In this document: one piece after another, positions 50,201-58,794 of the stretch
Numbering within the stretch: position 1 is the stretch's first letter
How the letters are laid out: each line of letters starts with the position of its first letter
Origin: Thereva unica
Taxonomy: Eukaryota; Arthropoda; Insecta; Diptera; Therevidae
Direction: 5' to 3'
Assembly (NCBI GenBank): GCA_949987705.1
Contig: OX465281.1
Location: 188,405,112 to 188,469,111 of the forward strand
Length of the DNA: 64,000 bases
The notes under the pieces: generated by a model
Databases searched by the model: none
The model's input: the letters and a program-made list of their open reading frames with translations, nothing else
What the model was told of the DNA's origin: nothing
Made by a program: the position numbers and the translations under genes

Positions 50201-51304
50201 TAAGTACGCCTTGTTTGGCAAATAAATAATTAAATAAATAAATAACTATAAAACAATTAAAGCTGGTTGTAATGCTAATACTTGCCGGTCTTATCGGTGT
50301 CTACTCTGCTGCACCTGTCTAGTCTAAATATAGCATAATATTATTTACTCTTAAATTAAAACTTAAAGCAACTTATATTGTTTGAATGCTCCTGCTAAGA
50401 CTGGCGTATCCAGTACAAGAGTTGGTGAATAATTGCTTTGTCAATTCTTAATTTGAATCCTACAAAAATTTCCGATGCACCCAAAATTGCACTACAGTAA
50501 ACATACTTTGTATCATCTTTATTTTACAAAAAGTTTGTTTTTCATGCAGAATCTTAAAGCAACTTTTAACGACTTCGATGGTTCAATACGCAAGACTGAA
50601 ACAGGATTTCTGCTGGATCCTTCGGATCAATTAACTCCATGCTCAGTAAAAGGTAAATCTTCAAATTAAAAATCATTCCTTTATAGCACAAATTAAACCC
50701 CAAATCAACTTCTAGATTACGTCGACATGTCACTAGTACAACCATTTAACACCAACTGCCCACCTGATCTACACTGTGGATTTTCAACTTATGCCAAACC
50801 AGGTGCAAATTACTGGATACCTGCTGATGAGCAAAAATCATTTCCATCTCTCAAAGTGCGGCTTATATCAAAGCAACTACTACCAAACAATAGCACCAGA
50901 TTCAACCTGCTCGTGGAAGGTCCTGATCGGATGTATTTTATCTTAACACCTGCCTCCAATGAAACAGAATTGGTGAATTGGTCGTTCCCTGTTCGTTTTA
51001 ACCACAGGGAGTTGGCTCCGCCTTATTTCATTTACTTTTCAAATGGCGAAGTGAATCCCGAACCATTGGAAATTACCTTGGACTTCAAGGTAAGATTATG
51101 AATATTAATTAAAAAAATTTAATAATTACTTTCGATTAGACACCTCCGGACTGGATTAAACCAACATTCGGGTTGGGGGTTTCTGGCTCATGGACACATC
51201 ATACAGATCTCTACACGGAGAAATTCTTAAAGTTTTTAAGTAGTTTTCCTGATTGGACATTTGTGAATCATTGGCTAGAGTATTATGAAAGTTGGGAGTT
51301 TTGA
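29265..51304 (+). CDS. ERMP1-like M28 endoplasmic-reticulum metallopeptidase, 12 exons
   Basis: Exons: 29265-29748, 29817-29994, 30048-30132, 33840-33960, 34025-34179, 34233-34616, 40855-41035, 41096-41280, 41343-41486, 50550-50652, 50716-51089, 51140-51304. All introns are GT-AG, phases fit and the sum is 2559 nt, or 852 aa (859 with the micro-exon at 13424). A membrane anchor ([16 protein letters not shown]) precedes the lumenal zinc peptidase. Metal and catalytic residues are present: H in HFDSVP (about 152), D in GAGDDG (about 165), EE in FNGAEEIG (about 200), D in INLDSAG (about 226) and H in YVYHTKYD (about 302). About eight further membrane helices lie in exons 6-9, then a lumenal beta-rich C-terminus. 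The protein is predicted to trim peptides or process proteins in the ER, as known for ERMP1/FXNA. A tandem paralog ends at 308. Introns 3, 6 and 9 are swollen by transposons; the others are 51-68 nt. The frame is fully open, so the gene is probably functional. Confidence 0.92.
30335..32300 (-). mobile_element. Family C LINE remnant in intron 3
   Basis: On -, endonuclease debris (32040-31740) is followed by a truncated middle. Then come [20 protein letters not shown] and [20 protein letters not shown] (RT, 31330-31150), and [20 protein letters not shown] with [10 protein letters not shown] (about 30650-30545). The same protein text is at 62.0-63.9 kb on +, so the two are copies of one family. 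Many frameshifts. Confidence 0.75.
32691..33604. mobile_element. Deletion derivative of a second PIF/Harbinger family, 914 bp
   Basis: Termini CAGCGGTGTTCCACA (32691) and its inverse ending at 33604; flanks ATT/ATT (32688-32690, 33605-33607). Subterminal copies of AATCGAAATTAGGTGTTC lie at the left end. Inside, 32914-33010 (+) has [19 protein letters not shown] and, one frame over, [15 protein letters not shown]. This resembles the start of the Zeste/Myb-SANT partner protein of Harbinger elements. On -, 33330-33133 has [20 protein letters not shown], then in another frame [20 protein letters not shown], the usual end of a Harbinger transposase. The core of both genes is deleted. Confidence 0.75.
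34690..35960 (-). mobile_element. Jockey-like LINE fragment in intron 6, interrupted by a SINE
   Basis: On -, 35771-35442 gives [20 protein letters not shown] and related fingers text. 35300-35190 gives [16 protein letters not shown] (catalytic D block). After the SINE (34889-35190) come PEFPRG-like debris and [20 protein letters not shown] (about 34770-34710). A typical Jockey/CR1-group RT order; frameshifted and truncated. Confidence 0.7.
34889..35190 (-). mobile_element. SINE copy with internal deletion, minus strand
   Basis: The right end is the tRNA-like head inverted: GGATTTGAACCCGGAATCTC (B box) and CTATCGAGGCCCC at 35178-35190. The left end is the inverted tail, AGACTAGAGTCTCAGGAAAG. 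About 180 bp of body are missing compared with the copy at 7600. Confidence 0.8.
36746..37736. mobile_element. TTAA-flanked element, 991 bp (piggyBac-like?)
   Basis: The left flank is TTAA (36742-36745), then CTTCCCAAAATCAGTCCG. The right end is AAACTGGGAAG, then TTAA (37737-37740). TTAA target sites and short inverted ends fit piggyBac or Kolobok MITEs. Inside are two units of the roughly 146-bp repeat (about 36880-37110). No transposase. A relative is at 43626-44625. Confidence 0.6.
37850..39480. repeat. Minisatellite with higher-order structure
   Basis: The leader (37860-38150) has two diverged units with AAATTTTGCACACAGCTT. From about 38190 onward, units of 108-130 bp each start near GGGTATCAAATGAAAGGG. 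From 38578 three unit types alternate in fixed order: A (38578), B (38705), C (38833), A (38940), B (39069), C (39198), A (39307). The higher-order period is about 365 bp. Types differ by diagnostic text such as AACCTCATTAGGTCCATGGC (A), ATATTTCGTTTGGTCCATGG (B) and GCTATGTCCTTAGATCCATG (C). Related units sit inside the hAT element at 24225-24520. Confidence 0.9.
39481..39997. other. No gene recognised
   Basis: AT-rich intronic sequence between the minisatellite and the large inverted repeat. Confidence 0.4.
39998..40472. repeat. Near-perfect 203-bp inverted repeat with 69-bp loop
   Basis: The left arm is 39998-40200 and the right arm 40270-40472, equal lengths with only a few mismatches (for example GCTATGAAAATA against GCTAAGAAAATA). 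The loop is 40201-40269. In intron 6 the transcript would fold into a long double-stranded hairpin. No coding capacity and no clear target duplication. Confidence 0.88.
41036..41095 (+). other. 60-nt intron hiding an in-frame stop
   Basis: Unspliced, the frame would hit TAA at 41056. The donor AGAG|GTACCC and acceptor TTATGTAG|CA remove 60 nt and give [15 protein letters not shown] in frame. The length is normal for fly introns. Confidence 0.8.
42020..42123 (+). mobile_element. SINE head fragment, plus strand
   Basis: Reads CATCCCAGAGGCCCCAGGTT then CGAATCGCGGCAG (degenerate B box), then the pyrimidine-rich stretch to CTTTACAT, where a minus-strand SINE interrupts it. The continuation may be 42511-42595. 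Confidence 0.7.
42124..42510 (-). mobile_element. SINE copy, minus strand, nested in another SINE
   Basis: The inverted head at the right (CTCTAGACTACCGAGGCCCC at 42490-42509; B box GATTCGAACCC at about 42445) and the inverted body (GTCGAACAGCAGCTCTAGCC) at the left show a nearly complete copy lacking its extreme tail. The B box is intact here. Confidence 0.85.
42511..42595 (+). mobile_element. SINE body fragment, plus strand
   Basis: GGTTGATGAGATTCAACTCG through GAGTCTCATT matches positions about 7808-7890 of the reference copy. It resumes the plus-strand SINE split by the minus copy, with some 75 bp lost. Confidence 0.65.
42832..43005. mobile_element. 174-bp PIF/Harbinger-type MITE
   Basis: Left GGGCCGATTCGCAATAAA, right the inverse of GGGCCGATTCACAACGAAA. 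TTA flanks on both sides (42829-42831, 43006-43008) match the TWA targets of PIF/Harbinger. The interior repeats AGCTTCAAGCTGCA in both orientations. Confidence 0.85.
43330..43475 (+). pseudogene. C-terminal scrap of a LINE ORF2
   Basis: The frame [20 protein letters not shown] then [12 protein letters not shown] resembles the CCHC-like tail after RNase H in Jockey/R1/LOA ORF2 (C..C...EE...HLFC.C). Very short. Confidence 0.5.
43626..44625. mobile_element. TTAA-type element with five roughly 146-bp tandem units
   Basis: Starts TTAACTTCCCAGTATAGGAA. Near its right end is CATACTGGGAAGTTGATCGT (about 44611-44630). Between them the motif pair GATATCGC.CGAACC...GAGGTGCCGTTCGAAG recurs near 43789, 43936, 44083, 44227 and 44372, spacing 144-147 bp. 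The tail GGGTCGAACCCACA also follows the copy ending at 37740. The right TTAA is not preserved here. Confidence 0.65.
44993..45108 (+). mobile_element. SINE head only
   Basis: GGCCTCGGTAGCCTAGCGAG then B box GGTTCGAATCCCGGCCAGCC at about 45050, and the first part of the pyrimidine-rich stretch; then unrelated sequence. An intact tRNA-like head without body. Confidence 0.75.
47264..49221 (-). mobile_element. Nested LINE with intact RT frame and AAATA-type tail
   Basis: Inserted into the RT of the host LINE. CATCTT occurs at both junctions (47258-47263 and 49222-49227), and joining the host across it restores [13 protein letters not shown]. The 3' end on - is GCTGTTATAAATAAATAAAT with further repeats. 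The element is 5'-truncated, holding RT onward but no endonuclease. The 250-bp 3' UTR has a second AT-rich (TTTTA)n tract. Confidence 0.88.
47510..49189 (-). CDS. Reverse transcriptase of the nested LINE, 559 codons open
   Basis: An uninterrupted frame on - with all RT blocks: [78 protein letters not shown] (catalytic D), [35 protein letters not shown] (catalytic DD), [17 protein letters not shown] and [14 protein letters not shown]. The C-terminal helical region ends [18 protein letters not shown]. CR1/Jockey group, clade unresolved. The listed first M lies inside the ORF2 linker, since the 5' part with the endonuclease is missing; it therefore cannot retrotranspose on its own although the polymerase looks intact. 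Confidence 0.85.
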   Translation of the reverse strand: MRDIGLGKSETNDIARDLNELNHEFSHSSGNLCANGHDGNPNYTCVTNSNPFQGFSFINISQQEVYATVLNLKSDSMGLDGINPRFIKIILPMILPYLTHLFNAIIWSSTFPAKWKLAKIIPIPKKSSKQEFRPISILPFFAKVFEKLIHEQISKYIEENNFLSAHQSGFRAKHSCSSALLKISEDIRQAMVEGKLTLLVLLDFSKAFDRVNHIMLINKMKSLFNFSNHACQLIKSYLKDRRQRVCSGEIMSDFINIVSGVPQGSILGPLFFSMFINDLTSSLTFCQYHLYADDVQLYISKPIDQLEDGARSMNLDLKNTFKWAVENDLDLNPAKTNAIVFYKNPLDLSTFPKVYLNSVPIPYNNSVKNLGIIFNQTLTWTNHINSLISKIYVTLRKLSISAPYTPVATRILLVKILIIPVLTYGCEIFCSLDCNTQRKLKVAFNSAIRYCFMLRRFDHTSAYVNSVLGCTLQKYIDFRTIIFLKKLILYHKPDYLFALLNFSNSQRTLNLQIPNFNHRITEKQFFIHAIRLWNTLPIDIKRNSSIPSFRKKLFLHICR

Positions 51305-51934
51305 TACTTATTCATACTATGTTTAGTTTAAGCTGTAATTATAATTTATTTTGAGATCGATATTATAAATATATTAATGAAAATAATAATTTTATTGGTT
51401 TAAGTATCGAGGATTATTAACAACATAATATTTAATATCAATACATACTAACCTTAGTAATAGACAAAGAGCAAGTAAACGATTTATTCGGAACAAATTT
51501 CCTGTTATCAAATCGAAATTTTACTCTCGGGACAGTCAAAGTTTTTGGCAACGAGCTCAAAACTACAATATAATATTCGCAACATTTATTGTCAGGAATA
51601 TCATAACGCTCACTTAAGAACCCAGATTTCATAATATACTAGATTTCATATATAGGAAAACTTAAACAAGAAAAATATGCCCTTTATGAAAATCTGCACC
51701 TAGCTTCATAGTCCATTTAAAACGCGGGAAACTATTTCTACTTTATGTTTTTGAAGCTCCGATCACGAAAATCGGGATCCGGTGGCACCAAAATGGTTGG
51801 ATCAAAGCTGGTGTTTGGCTAGTTAAGGGGAGATCAGTGAGAAGTGAGCTTACGTACTAATTTCAAATAAATGAATCTCAAAAAAGCACACGTAAAGAAC
51901 AAGATGTAAAATTTCAGGAAAAGTTCAGGATTTT
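51305..51934. other. 3' flank of the metallopeptidase gene, no further gene
   Basis: AT-rich. ATAAAT-type weak polyadenylation candidates lie at about 51366 and 51850. No other coding sequence recognised. Confidence 0.45.
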
Positions 51935-52930
51935 TACTTACTTATTATTCCCTTTAATCACTTATGGGACAGCAGAAACAGTTGCCCTCCAGCCGAGTTT
52001 GTTTTGAGCGACAGCTCTCAGCTCCGTCCAGGATGTCCCAATTGTTGCGGCCTCCGCTAATAGAGTTCTTCTCCATGTTGTTCTCGATCTTCCAACTCGA
52101 TAGGTTCCTGCTGGGGCTGTTTGACTAGATAGTTTTAAGGTGTGGCCAATCCAATTCCATTTCCTTCGCCTGTTTTTTTTGTCTATCCCTCCTTGGCCGG
52201 CGCGGCGCCATAGTCCTTCATTTATGATTCTATCTTGCCAGCGGATTTTTAGGTTATGACGTGGGCATTTGTTGAGGAAAACTTAAAGCCGACTTGTGAT
52301 GAATTGGGTGACTTTCCATGTTTTGCAACCGTACAAAAATACTGCCTACGTTGAGATCTTTGTTGATCTCCATATGCGAAAGGGAAAGAGACATGCATAG
52401 GCGCTTCGTTCTTTATTTATTCTGGAGCTGACATCTTCTTCTGCCTCACCATTTTCGGTAATTATGCTGCTGAGGTAACAGAGTTTATCTACTAGTTCCC
52501 CGTCGCAGTTATTCATCGGTGTTCGTTCAAGGGTGTTTGCAATTATCCGCATTTCTTTGGTTTGGGATTTGGCCTTAAGCATGTTTTTGAGGTCATTGTG
52601 TCTGTGGACCAGCAAACAAATATCATCTGCTTAGTCGAGATCCTTAAGGCGGTCTAGCAAACCGCTTGAATGCCACCTGTTCTGCTATGTCAAGCGCTGA
52701 GAAGGATGCCATTTATTACTGTAAGAAAGAGTTATGGCGAAAGCAAACATCTTTGTCGTGCTCGTAAGTTCATCTCAAAGCTTTCGGATAATTGTCCATT
52801 ATGGAAAACTCTGCATTTAGATTTGTTGTATGGAGCTTTAATTAATTATTTTGTCTGACAGTCCATGTCTCCGTAGAGCTTTCCATATACGCTTTCTCAT
52901 AGTCTACGAAACCAAGGTATAAGGGTAGAC
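51935..52930 (-). mobile_element. Family B LINE remnant, second copy
   Basis: On -: SGLLDRLKDLD-stop-ADDICLLVHRHNDL (RT catalytic region, about 52665-52575). Then MRIIANTLERTPMNNCDGEL, LCYLSSIITENGEAEEDVSS and RINKERSAY, and a 3' region with CAACTGTTTCTGCTGTCCCA. Same family as 14326-16090 and lacking the hAT-like insertion found there. Confidence 0.75.
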
Positions 52931-52979
52931 TGCTCCACTATGACCCTTAAGGTGTTTATATGAGTACCGTGTTATCCCA

Positions 52980-53845
52980 CAAAACAGGATGGCTCCATAC
53001 GCCAGAAACATTGTAGGCCAATACCAGTGTGACTTCAGCCCAGGCAAATTAACGACTGATCAGATTTTCACCTTGAGGCAGGCTATGGAAAAATGTCGAG
53101 AGTTTCAAAACTCATTTCAACACCTCTTCATAGACTTTAAAGCCGCCTATGATAGCATAGCCACAGTATAACCCTACATCGAATTCGGCATCCCCAACAA
53201 ACTGACAAGACTATGTAGGTTGACCATGACCAATGTGTCAAGCCAAGTAAAGGTATCCAGAACACTGTCTAGACCAATCAACATCTATAATGGGCTCCGA
53301 TAAGGGGACGGTCTGGCCTGCCTCCTTTTTAACCTGGCGTTGGAGAAAGTGATCCGAGATTCGGGCGTGACATCAAGGGGTACAATCCTCCACAAGTGCA
53401 CCCAATTGCTGGTACGCAGACGGCATTGACATCATTGGAAGAACAACAACAGCTGTACAAGCAGCTTTCGCTCAGACTGAGCAGGCGACAGGAAATCTGG
53501 GACTGCACATTAACGAAAGCAAAACAAAGTACATGGTGACCTCGTCTACAAGGACACCTGTTTGAAGTGGTAAAATCATTTGCCTACCTTGGGTCAATAG
53601 TAGCTGCCGACAATAGCATGGAAGCCAGCATGATGCCTGCTCGGAAAGTTCTCTACGGTAAGACCTATGGAGTGCGACAGCGAGGAAGACCCAACCTTCG
53701 CTGGAAGGATGGCGTAGACCAGGACGCTTAGAGCTTAGGGATGCCAAACTGCATGACATCGGCTCAGAATCGGGACCGGTGGAGAGAGCAGTTTCGAGAG
53801 GTCAGGACCGGATCCCGGTTGTAGGGCAGTTAAAGAAGAAGAAGA
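52980..53845 (+). mobile_element. Family A LINE remnant, internally deleted
   Basis: MAPYARNIVGQYQCDFSPGK, TTDQIFTLRQAMEKC and HLFIDFKAAYDSIATV open the copy. It then runs through RQGD-like and YADD-like segments (now frameshifted), a junction at about 53630 joining NSMEA to the ARKVLYGKTYGVRQRGR tail, and ends GGGCAGTTAAAGAAGAAG. Stops and a deletion of about 250 bp relative to the copy at 9.8-11.6 kb. Confidence 0.85.
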
Positions 53846-54112
53846 ATGTAGTGCCAAAAGATAGAGAATTGTAACACGTTTGTCGAAGAGAAGAGGCCAG
53901 ACTAAGCTAGGTACATCCACTTACCCCCACCTTTTCTCTCTCCTTTTCCTTTCCCCTCGCCATTTCCCCACTTTTAAGCTAAGGTGTTTACCGTGCCGAT
54001 GGCTGCATGGCCAGCCAGTGGTTAAAGAGCGCTGGTCGCGAACGGTTCCCTCCGATGCCCGGGCAAGGTCGGAGAGTACAAGTGACTTATCCTGGTAAGC
54101 GGCTCTGGCAGG

Positions 54113-55628
54113 ATGGACCCCTCTTTCCGCACTACTCATGGGACTTTTATGGAAAAACCCAAACATACAAAAAAAAACAATCGCCTCCAGTTCGTGGCTC
54201 CCAAGACCACACCTACTGCCTGCAAGGGCAACGAGGTGGGTAAAAAGGAAAAAGTAGCTTTAGACTCTAATCCGGAGCTCCCCACTCCCTCTAAGCCAAT
54301 TGCTTCAACAGAAGCAGGCCCTTCAACTGCACTCGTGCAGTCTTCCAGTGCCTCTAAGGACTGGATCTAAAGGCGCTCCACCATCAAAGGTGAAGTACCA
54401 AGACCAACGCAGCGCCCAGAGAATCCTTGCTCGATTCAAGGGAACTGCAAAGGGTGAAATCGCCGAGAAGCAACAAGCTTCGCTAAGGTGGGCGACGCGG
54501 GTCGTCAGCGAGCAAACTTCGCAAACTGGCAACCCAGCACCAAAGCGTCAGAGGTCCTTTGAGGAACCTAATCACCCTGAGGCTAAACGTAGCAGGAACA
54601 CTTCCATACATCCTGCTACTACTAAGACCTACAGCTACGTGCTGGAAGGTCAGATTGTGATCGCCGTCATCGACGAAAACGATCCAGATGGAACCATTCT
54701 GCCTGATAAATGGAGGAAACTTGAGGTCAGGCTCGCGACGATTTTCCTCCCAATCCTTCAGGAGCATCTGCACTCACTGTCGCGATAGCGGATGGTTTCA
54801 GGGCCGCGTGAAGCTCATCGCTTGTGCTAATCAGAGATCTGTCGATCTCTATAGGATAGCCATATCCAGAATTGGGGAAGCATGGCCAGGCGCCAAACTC
54901 AAGGTTGTTACGAGGGAGGAAATCCCGAATCGGCCAAGAGCGCGTTCCTGGATCCCAGCGGAACCAGCCGAGCCTCAGGCTATTCTGGATATTATTCGGT
55001 TGAGTAACCTACAGCTACAGACGTCTTCGTGGATGATTACAAAACTGGAGGACCTAAAGGCGTCGGCGGAGTGGTTACATAAGTAATTAGCGGGGAGTCG
55101 CTGGGACCTTTGGCGAAATCTGGAGGCGTCATAAGCTATGGGTTTTCTTCAATTACCCTGAGGCTGTACAAAAAAGACTCTTTGCCCCAGAGTGGAACGG
55201 TTTCAACTGCTCCACCTGTGGCTCCAGATGGTGAGCCCTCGGGCACTGCGGGTGTTACAGGTACGGATGTTGCTGATTCCAACGTACCTGACACTGCGGG
55301 TGACACAGGTACGCAAGTAGCTGAACCCAATGTGTCTAGTATAGCGGATGCTACAGGAACAGGAGTAGCTGATACTACGGTGCCTGAGGATACTCACCTA
55401 CCAACCCTGGGTTCAAACGATCCTCTTTTCCTATCCTCTGAGGATTCAAATTTCTTAGGCGTTCCTTCGCCGTCAAGGACGGAGAACGAACTGGGTGACT
55501 TTGCCCAACTTCTTTCGGTGGGAGATGATGATATTACTCTCACACCGGAAGAAGACGCGGCTGATATTACGGTGATCGAGATTGATCCCACTACTCCCAA
55601 CCACGATGTTGAGAGTAGCGCAGATTAG
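54113..55628 (+). pseudogene. LINE ORF1 protein (DUF4780-like), frameshifted
   Basis: Three + frames in sequence. 54113-54370 (basic N-terminus, PTPSKPIASTEAGPSTALVQ) breaks at a stop. 54380-54788 continues (QDQRSAQRILARFKGTAKGE ... YSYVLEGQIVIAVIDENDPD). The next frame, 54760-55086, has WFQGRVKLIACANQRSVDLY, IAISRIGEAWPGAKLKVVT and EEIPNRPRARSWIPAEPAEP. This pattern is that of the DUF4780 domain found in ORF1 of insect LINEs, thought to bind RNA. The last frame, 55110-55628, is acidic and repetitive, with ATGTGVADTTVPEDTHLP-type units (V.DT.G.TGT.VA) repeated about four times between 55240 and 55390. Two or three indels separate the frames. Confidence 0.7.
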
Positions 55629-56259
55629 TCTCCATCACAGCAAGTCTGCATCCGCCAGCCTATGCTTACGCCTCTCTAAGGCTGATATAGATGTCGTCCT
55701 GGTACAAGAGCCTTGGATTGTCCGGAGCCTTGTATGCGAAATCAGGACTCCTAAATACAGGTTGCTGTATCCCAGAAATGGGGAAGGTAAGCCAAGAACC
55801 TGTTTAATTGTTAAAAATGACCTTAACGCTTTTATGTTGTCTAAATTTAGCAACGCTGATAATGTACTGGCCTGCTTGGACAACAGAAAAGGCGGTAGGC
55901 CCACGTGGATTGGATCTGTCTACCTACCATACGAGGAAAATTTGGACATCTCCAGTCTCTTTGTTGCCGCAAAAGAAGCGGCTAGTCGTGGAGCCAGCCT
56001 CATCGTTGGATGTGATGCGAATGCTCACAACACCGTTTGGGGCAGCTCTGATACAAATATAAGAGGAGAGTTGCTTTTTGATTTATTATTTCAACACAAT
56101 CTCTTGCTATGCAATAGGGGAAATGAATCCACGTTCATCACAAGGGTAAGACAAGAAGTCTTGGATATTACTCTTGTTTCTCCAGATCTGCTCAACCGTG
56201 TGGAAAACTGGAGAGTATCCAGTGAACACTCCTTTTCTGACCACAGTCATCCTTTTTAA
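55606..56259 (+). pseudogene. LINE ORF2 endonuclease domain (LOA-like)
   Basis: ATG at 55606 gives MLRVAQISLHHSKSASASLC, the classic N-terminus of LOA/R1-type ORF2. Then VVLVQEPWIVRSLVCEIRTP (catalytic E), GSVYLPYEENLDISSL, LIVGCDANAHNTVWGSSDTN (D and N) and VLDITLVSPDLL, with SSEHSFSDHSHPF close to SDH, end the domain. It stops at 56259, where the RT linker should follow. The start overlaps the end of ORF1 by 23 nt in another frame. Confidence 0.8.
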
Positions 56260-56560
56260 TGGGAATGGGAATGCCCTTAGCCACCTATAAACTAGCTGTG
56301 AGAAAAATCCGCTTAGCTAGAGCCGGGCTGAGATGGACCACAGCAACAGTTTGTCGCACTCTTCATGCAATGTGGCCAAATTTGGACGCAAAGCATAATA
56401 ACATCATCCCTGTAGAACGAGTCTTTCAAAATACAATGGTTGTCCGGGTAATCGATTTCCTCAATCTCCAAATGATTCAATATTGTCGCTGAGAGTAGGA
56501 ACGAGCTGAAAGTGGCACCGAATGTAATGGGACCCTAGTCATAGTCGATACGGCTAGTAA

Positions 56561-58140
56561 ATTAGTTACTTCATTCACAGAATCTCGCGTTTAAGAGAAA
56601 ACTGCAAACACGCTTTCTCAATATCCGCAATGAGGCAATGCCCTAGGTTGAAGTAGTATTTGCAAAACATCCGGCAGCATAATGGTGATCAACGGGTGAT
56701 CGTTCAATTCAACACTTATACGTGCCCGTCGGTTTATCGAATCGGTAGATGGGTCTCTGAGGCATAAAATAGTCTCGTTCAACTTCAACCTCTTTGGTCA
56801 CGCTCGGAAATGCTAGATCTTAAGTGGGCGTGCATAGTTTTACCATACTCAATTAGATCCTCAGGGCACTTGGACCACCACTTTGATAGTAGCCTTAATC
56901 GATGCAGTGCGTTGTCCTTGTTAGTCTAGATATGGGTATTTGAATTGCACGCAATTTTCCACAGGCATATTAGCATTTAAAAGCTCCTGCTAATTTATAA
57001 AATGCTCAATGTTTAAGCTGTCTAAAAATAAATGAAAAAATCTTCGTCACTTATATGACGAAATGTCTCCATAAAGTAACAGAGTCCGATCTAGTATCTT
57101 AACTCAATGTAAACAACGATTAACGAGCTCATCTTGAAAATCAACAATCAAAGCTGCTTTTAGTCTATGACGTAGAGTCTACGTTGTGGGGCAAAGCACT
57201 CTCTACAAGAACATCAACGGAAGTAAAGTGCTGTCGAATTACAAGCGCCGAAACCGAAAGTGCAATACTCTTTCTTCCTTGAGTATTCACCAGATCCAAT
57301 TAATTGGTCATCAATTGAGAAAAGCCAAGAAAATATCACGTCACCATCAGAGAATTTTCGCGGCATCCGTCGACCAGAATAGAGAAGTTCTAATTCTAGG
57401 TCTTCGTTAGTGGAGACAGTCTACAATTGCGAATAGGCTTTCAGAACTTTCGTTGGTGTATCGAGTTGTTCGGCATCTTTTTGAATCCGCAGTGCAACTT
57501 GAAATTAGTTTCGATCTGAACGTAGGTGAAAATTTGGCATTAAAAGTGAAAATTGAATGCATTTAGTGTAAGTTCACTAAAACTATGTTAATGGGCAAAT
57601 TCAGTGGGGCTTGGTCGCTTAGTCACTATTCGGACGGACTATTTCTATTTTCAGTGTTGATTGTGCTTTCCTCTTTGTGAAAGTGATTATATTTTATAAC
57701 GAAAGTATTTTTAGAAGTGTTTTTCCAATTTTTTAGTGAAATTTAAAATGTTTTCTTTTTGTAAATAAATAAGAGAAAATAAGTTAAGCAATTGTGAGCA
57801 ACAACAGGAAACAGCTTCCTTAAAAGCAACAGCAGAAATTTAGAAGGATCAAGGTCTGTTAAATAATATGAAATCTCTCTTTCATAAGGAACGCGTTTGT
57901 TGTTCGGAAGTGCACTATTAGAATAACTATGATGGACTATGGATTTCTAATTTTGAATATTTTGTTATGTGTGCCAATCCTATAATGTTTTTTACGATTT
58001 AAAAAAAAATATTTGTAAAACTCTTGGTCCTGTATTAGACAACATTTTTTAAACGACCAGAATTTTGAATTTGCAGGTAAACTTTTAAATACTCTTTTCC
58101 CTTGTTCGCACAATTGATTTGGACTTACCCGAGACCTTTT
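56561..58140. other. No intact gene; unassigned sequence
   Basis: A + frame at 57186-57410 (YKRRNRKCNTLSSLSIHQIQ) has no match I recognise. The rest is AT-rich non-coding. Confidence 0.35.
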
Positions 58141-58285
58141 TTTATGTGACAGACTAGAGGCTTAGGGAAAGTCCCTTTGTACTGTCCACAATCTAGTTTT
58201 TCTGTATACACTGTCGAACAGCAGCTCTAGCCGGAAGATAGAGAGAAGAGAGGAAGGAACTGTCACAACCTAGCCCTATTAAATC
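58141..58285 (-). mobile_element. SINE 3' end, minus strand
   Basis: Inverted tail TTATGTGACAGACTAGAGGC, then AAGTCCCTTTGTACTGTCCA and the inverted body GTCGAACAGCAGCTCTAGCC up to CACAACCTAGCC. 5'-truncated copy of the SINE at 7600. Confidence 0.85.
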
Positions 58286-58794
58286 TAACTTCTCTCCTTT
58301 ACCTGCAGAGATCATTGTTCCACCATGAAACCTTTCGGTTGGTGCTTCGTCTACTTTCGAAGGCTGCGATGATCGGTTCCTACAGATTGATAGATACAAC
58401 GGCGAGATCGGCCTCAGTAATGGGATTATTATTAACATGGCTGACTCCTAACCTGAGGGCTGTGCGATAAGCCTCAGAGTCAGTCTGCAGTGGAATCCTA
58501 AATGCTTCCGAGGATATTGCAGAAGCTCTAAAGTTAAACCCTATACAAGGTGTATCAGTGAAAATGTCGAAACGCCTCGCTGTGGATAGATCTTGGATAG
58601 ACAAATAAAAAAATATGAGTGTGCTTAAGACCACACTTTAGAAGTAAAACTTTTGTGCCCAACGGCTAGTAATATGCAACAGATATAGTGGAAGTCTGTC
58701 GGATCTATAGTACCTACTGACGGACTTGATACAAATACTATTTGAAAATATCAATATTTATGAATTCCTATTTCCATTAAAACCTAAAAGTAAC

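Larger units (their letters stand above)
45300..50240 (+). mobile_element. CR1/Jockey-group LINE in intron 9, split by another LINE
   Basis: Endonuclease pieces: [19 protein letters not shown] (45379-45436) and [21 protein letters not shown] fingers: [17 protein letters not shown] (46669-46720). RT palm: [24 protein letters not shown], then after the insertion [17 protein letters not shown] text and [14 protein letters not shown] (49297-49330). The thumb and C-terminus are the open frame 49402-50127. The tail is AATAAATAATTAAATAAATA at about 50219. At least five frameshifts or stops in the first half. The nested LINE occupies 47264-49221. Confidence 0.85.
53950..56560 (+). mobile_element. LOA/Jockey-like LINE: ORF1 and start of ORF2
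   Basis: Leader about 53950-54110. ORF1 begins MDPSFRTTHGTFMEKPKHTK at 54113 and ends at 55628 with frameshifts between. ORF2 begins at 55606 with an endonuclease domain and decays after 56259 into VERVFQNTMVVRVIDFLNLQ-type debris. RT is largely absent. LINE order and an ORF1/ORF2 overlap are plain. Confidence 0.8.
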
